Below are positions 61,066 to 64,000 of a stretch of DNA of 64,000 nt, piece after piece (the first letter of the stretch is position 1; every line of letters starts with the position of its first letter). Position numbers and translations under genes: made by a program. The stretch comes from Thermohalobaculum xanthum (lineage in GTDB: Bacteria > Pseudomonadota > Alphaproteobacteria > Rhodobacterales > Rhodobacteraceae): the NCBI RefSeq assembly GCF_016623495.1, contig NZ_JAEHHL010000001.1, forward strand, positions 682,001-746,000, given 5' to 3'. Under the pieces are notes generated by a model, which had not been told where the DNA came from, did no database searches, and was given only the letters and a program-made list of their open reading frames with translations.

Positions 61066-62092
61066 CTGCAGCGTTGAACCCCTGCGTGATTCCGAGGTCG
61101 GGGCCGAGCCCGTCACGGACCGCGACCTCCAGACGCGCGACCGCCTGACCGAGCGCCTCGACCCTGATCCTACCCTGCCCCGCGACCGCCTCGGACAGCG
61201 GCGCCGCCTCTTCGGCGGTCGCCAGCCGCGCGAATACGTCGCGAAACGCGGCATCCAGTGCCTCGGCTCGCGCTGGGGACAGCTCGGGCATGAAGCCCCT
61301 GCGGACCGTCGCCTCGACCGCCTCGAGCAGAAGTCGGATCTGCCTCAGGCTACGGCCCGACCGCCATGCCTCGGCAAGCCGCGGGCGGGGCCGGTCGAAG
61401 CTGCCAAGCGGGGTGGCGATGCGGTCCTTCCGGGTCTCGGCCAGTGCCGCGAGCATGACCGCGAGAAGGCGCTGCGTCACCTCGGAAGCTGCGAGAAAGG
61501 TGACATTGCCGGGTTCGCCCGCCGTCGTGACCGTTTCGGCCCAGGGGTCGCGCCACCGTGCCGCGATCTCGGCGCCAAGGCGCGAGAGATCGGCAGCGCC
61601 AGCCGCAACATAGCGACACTGGTAATCGTCGATCGGCGCGGCCGAGCCCGTATCGTCCCAGAGCAGCCGCTCGAGCGCGAAGAACCCCCGTGTCGAGACC
61701 GGAAGCTCCGCGAAGGCCGCTGGATCGTCGACGGCCGGATCTTGCGCCTTCAGGACGCGCGCGACCGTGCGCCCGGTCGCGCCCCGCTCGTCTGGCCAAA
61801 ACGCGATGGCAAAGGCGCGATCCCCCTCCTGAAGCGGCCCGAACCGAAAGTGCTGGATCGCCATCCAGGCGTCCCAAGCCAGGTGAAACCGCTCGCGCAG
61901 CACCGCAGCGTCGACCTCGGCACACTCGGCCGCCGCCGCGTCGGCTAGGCGCGCCGCGGCGTCGGCAAACGCATCCGACCCGGGCAGGATCACGGCTTCG
62001 AGGATCCGCGTCGCCACCGCCCGGTGGTCGGTTTCGGCCCGAGCCGAAGGTGCCAGAAGCGCGAGGGCAGCCGCCAGGATCAGGCGCAACAT
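61055..62092 (-). CDS. Imelysin-family periplasmic protein
   Basis: 345 residues with a signal peptide (LRLILAAALALLAPSARA). The imelysin fold is recognised from HLAWDAWMAIQHFRFGP near residue 75 and VSTRGFFALERLLWDDTG near 125. Imelysin/IrpA/EfeO-type proteins occur with iron uptake genes. The usual second segment with a GxHxxE-like motif is not obvious here. ATGA overlap with the DUF1111 gene. Convergent energy genes make iron handling the likely context. Confidence 0.84.
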   Translation of the reverse strand: MLRLILAAALALLAPSARAETDHRAVATRILEAVILPGSDAFADAAARLADAAAAECAEVDAAVLRERFHLAWDAWMAIQHFRFGPLQEGDRAFAIAFWPDERGATGRTVARVLKAQDPAVDDPAAFAELPVSTRGFFALERLLWDDTGSAAPIDDYQCRYVAAGAADLSRLGAEIAARWRDPWAETVTTAGEPGNVTFLAASEVTQRLLAVMLAALAETRKDRIATPLGSFDRPRPRLAEAWRSGRSLRQIRLLLEAVEATVRRGFMPELSPARAEALDAAFRDVFARLATAEEAAPLSEAVAGQGRIRVEALGQAVARLEVAVRDGLGPDLGITQGFNAADGD

Positions 62093-63633
62093 CACAGCGA
62101 TCCGAGGAAAGTGAGCAGCGCAGCGCGGTCCGCCGGCGGCATCTCGACCACCTGCGCACGCGAGGCCTCGGCCTCGCCACCGTGCCAGAGCACCGCCTCC
62201 AGCAGGTTCCGCGCGCGGCCGTCGTGGAGGAACTTGCTGTGGCCGCTGACCGTCTGCGTGAGCCCGATGCCCCAGAGCGGCGCCGTGCGCCACTCCTGGC
62301 TATCCGCCAGCCCCTCGGGCCGGTTGTCGGCCAGCCCCTCGCCCATGTCGTGCAGCAGCATGTCAGTATAGGGCCAGATCAGCTGGAAGCTCTGCTCAGG
62401 CCGGTCCGCAAGCCGGTGGGTCACGAATTTCGGCGTGTGGCAGGCGGCGCAGCCGGCATCGTGGAAGACCTGCTTGCCGCGAAGCACCCGCGGGTCGTCG
62501 ACGTCACGCCGGGCGGGGACGGCCAGGTTGCGGCTGTAGAAGGTCACGAGGTCGAGCGCCACGTCGTCAACCTCGAGGGGGCTCCCGCCATCGGGAGCGG
62601 CCTGGCATTCAGGCTGCACATCGGTGCACTCGCCCGCGCCTGCGGGGAATAGGCTGGTCGACAGCCCCATGTCGCCCGAGAAGGCAGCGGCCGACTGTTG
62701 GCGGATCGTCGGGGCCCCTGCCTTGAGGCCAAAGCGGCCCAGCATCGGACGGTCAAACTCGCGCGACCAGGCAATGTTGGGCCGGCCCGAGATGCCGTCT
62801 CGGTCGGCATCCTCGGGGTCGGCCAAGGCCAGGATGTCGGCCGCGGGCACTGCTTCGAGCAGCCCCAGCCCGATCATCTGCGGCGCGACGCGCGGCGAGA
62901 GCATCGCCCCCTCGGCAAGGGGGCCATAGCCAAGTTGCTCGGCCCGCCAGGTCGGGCGCCGCAGCCATGCCGTCTCGCCCCCTGAAAGCGCGACCTCGAT
63001 TTCCTCCCAGCTGACGTCGAGCCGGTATTCCGCCGGGACACCGGGGATCGAGAAATCCTGCAACTGCTCGCCATAGACCGGATCGGGCTGCACGCGGTGA
63101 CTGCCTGGAATGGGCCCCGGAGCGCCGCCGGGCACCGAGACCCGAAGGAACATCGATACGGCGTTGTCGTCTTGCCCCTCGTATGGATGGCCGCGGCCGT
63201 CCTTGATGTGGCAACGCTGGCAGCTCCGAGCATTGTAGAGCGGGCCAAGCCCGTCCGAGGCCTCGGTCGAGGACGGCGCTGCGACCCAGACCTTGCGAAA
63301 GAGCCCGTTGCCGACCTTGAAATCCATCTCCCGCTCGAACGGCATGTTGGCCGAGGCGTGCGAAAAGGCGTCATGGTTGACGCGCTTGAGCGAGGTCGCG
63401 GCACCCGCCGGCCGTGCCTCGAACTTCTCGGGCGCTGAGAAATCCGTGGCCGGCGTGGTCACCTGCTCGACCCGCGCGGCCTCGGCCGCCGCGCGAGGGA
63501 TGATGGAAAGGTGCGGCTCGGCCGTGGCGATGGCGTCACCCTGACCGGCATGAACCACCACCACGGAAGCGCCAAGGCAAGTGCCGATGGCCGCGGCCCT
63601 CAGCAGAGGAACAAGGGAAGCGGGCGGCATCAT
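62092..63633 (-). CDS. Di-haem thiol oxidoreductase-like protein (DUF1111)
   Basis: About 513 residues with an N-terminal signal segment. Two c-type haem sites are visible: SCQRCHIKDGRGHP (about residue 148) and GCAACHTPKF (about 397). DUF1111 proteins resemble di-haem cytochrome c peroxidase/thiol oxidoreductases and accompany imelysin genes. SGHSKFLHDGRARNLLEAVLWHGGEAE near the C-terminus is a characteristic family signature. Start ATG 63633 (or 63630). It should be periplasmic and could handle electrons during iron uptake or storage. Confidence 0.87.
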   Translation of the reverse strand: MMPPASLVPLLRAAAIGTCLGASVVVVHAGQGDAIATAEPHLSIIPRAAAEAARVEQVTTPATDFSAPEKFEARPAGAATSLKRVNHDAFSHASANMPFEREMDFKVGNGLFRKVWVAAPSSTEASDGLGPLYNARSCQRCHIKDGRGHPYEGQDDNAVSMFLRVSVPGGAPGPIPGSHRVQPDPVYGEQLQDFSIPGVPAEYRLDVSWEEIEVALSGGETAWLRRPTWRAEQLGYGPLAEGAMLSPRVAPQMIGLGLLEAVPAADILALADPEDADRDGISGRPNIAWSREFDRPMLGRFGLKAGAPTIRQQSAAAFSGDMGLSTSLFPAGAGECTDVQPECQAAPDGGSPLEVDDVALDLVTFYSRNLAVPARRDVDDPRVLRGKQVFHDAGCAACHTPKFVTHRLADRPEQSFQLIWPYTDMLLHDMGEGLADNRPEGLADSQEWRTAPLWGIGLTQTVSGHSKFLHDGRARNLLEAVLWHGGEAEASRAQVVEMPPADRAALLTFLGSL

Positions 63634-63641
63634 AAGGGAAG

Positions 63642-64000
63642 TCAGTCCTCGCCGACGTCGTTCGCAGACTCGGCATTGAGCTGTGCGTAGCGCTCCTCGC
63701 CGATCGCAGCCAAGAGGTCGAGCTGTGTCTCGAGGAAGTCGATATGCCCTTCCTCGTCGGCCAGAAGCTCCTCGAAGAGCTTCATCGACACGTAGTCCCC
63801 GATCGAATGGCAATGCTCACGGGCCTCGCGGTAGAGCGCGCGCGCGTCATGCTCCGCGGCGAGATCGGCCTCGAGCGTCTCCCGTGGGTTCTGTCCGATG
63901 CGAAGCGGATCCAGCGTCTGGAGGTTCGGATGCCCCTCGAGAAAGATGATCCGGTCGATCAGCTTGTCGGCGTGATGCATCTCTTCGATGGATTCCTCGC
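63642..64000 (-). CDS. bfr: Bacterioferritin (partial at right window edge)
   Basis: 119 codons to the edge; the gene extends upstream beyond 64000. The fragment has [25 protein letters not shown], the EExxH part of the ferroxidase centre, then [29 protein letters not shown] with the second Glu-x-x-His ligand set and a normal C-terminal helix. It stores iron in a 24-subunit shell. It is 8 bases upstream of the DUF1111 gene, in the same orientation, so it probably begins or belongs to that operon. Confidence 0.92.
   Translation of the reverse strand, partial: EESIEEMHHADKLIDRIIFLEGHPNLQTLDPLRIGQNPRETLEADLAAEHDARALYREAREHCHSIGDYVSMKLFEELLADEEGHIDFLETQLDLLAAIGEERYAQLNAESANDVGED

Overview
The window is high-GC DNA with tightly packed, often ATGA/GTGA-overlapping operons. 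Its gene content (NasT/NasS-type nitrate assimilation, FmdA/AmiS amide use, LivKHMGF-linked acyl-CoA catabolism, imelysin/DUF1111 iron genes) suggests an alphaproteobacterium, probably Rhodobacterales-like or a relative. No rRNA, tRNA or CRISPR array was seen. The assignment is inference from gene content only.

Layout. (1) 1-435: edge of a LuxR-class response-regulator gene, next to a decayed IS3-type transposase tail. (2) 863-19937: a large divergent catabolic locus. The minus-strand arm (863-11584) encodes a branched-chain-type ABC importer, acyl-CoA dehydrogenase, TetR regulator, PaaK-like CoA ligase, two class III CoA-transferases and an SDR. The plus-strand arm (11975-19937) encodes two crotonases (one without catalytic residues), a DUF35 protein paired with a Cys-less thiolase-fold protein, SDR, MaoC hydratase, acyl-CoA dehydrogenase, a PRISE-like enone reductase and a cyclase-family hydrolase. 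Two matching 16-bp palindromes sit inside the two divergent promoters and are probably TetR operators. Together this looks like import, CoA activation and side-chain shortening of an unidentified carboxylic acid, possibly cyclic, terpenoid or steroid-like. (3) 20492-32390: complete assimilatory nitrate unit: nasT-nasS, an RNA leader, nrtA-nrtB-nrtCD, nirB-nirD and nasA. (4) 32903-40980: a YbaK-like deacylase, then a sensory module (NCS1-transporter/histidine-kinase fusion, receiver-kinase protein, OmpR regulator) beside formamidase, AmiS channel and FmdB. (5) 41071-46237: accessory stretch with two MFS exporters, a LysR regulator, a SnoaL-like protein, a truncated SDR and a small membrane protein.

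(6) 46497-50971: an unusual four-gene amide-bond module: class I glutamine amidotransferase, ATP-grasp enzyme, C45 Ntn-hydrolase and nitrilase-superfamily amidase. (7) 51418-56412: a TauABC/SsuABC-type importer, a GntR/FCD regulator and an FAH-family hydrolase. (8) 57269-64000: ExbB-ExbD-ExbD-TonB energy module converging on an iron-related operon (bacterioferritin, DUF1111 di-haem protein, imelysin, DUF1513).

A recurrent feature not apparent from intact genes is a set of five decayed IS6-family transposase relics at about 20.2, 32.5, 33.6, 42.5 and 51.1 kb. Where both ends can be read, N-terminal and C-terminal pieces survive and the DDE catalytic core is missing. They lie at the junctions between functional modules, suggesting the region was assembled piecewise. 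All functional calls come from reading translated sequence and motifs by eye; no database search was run.
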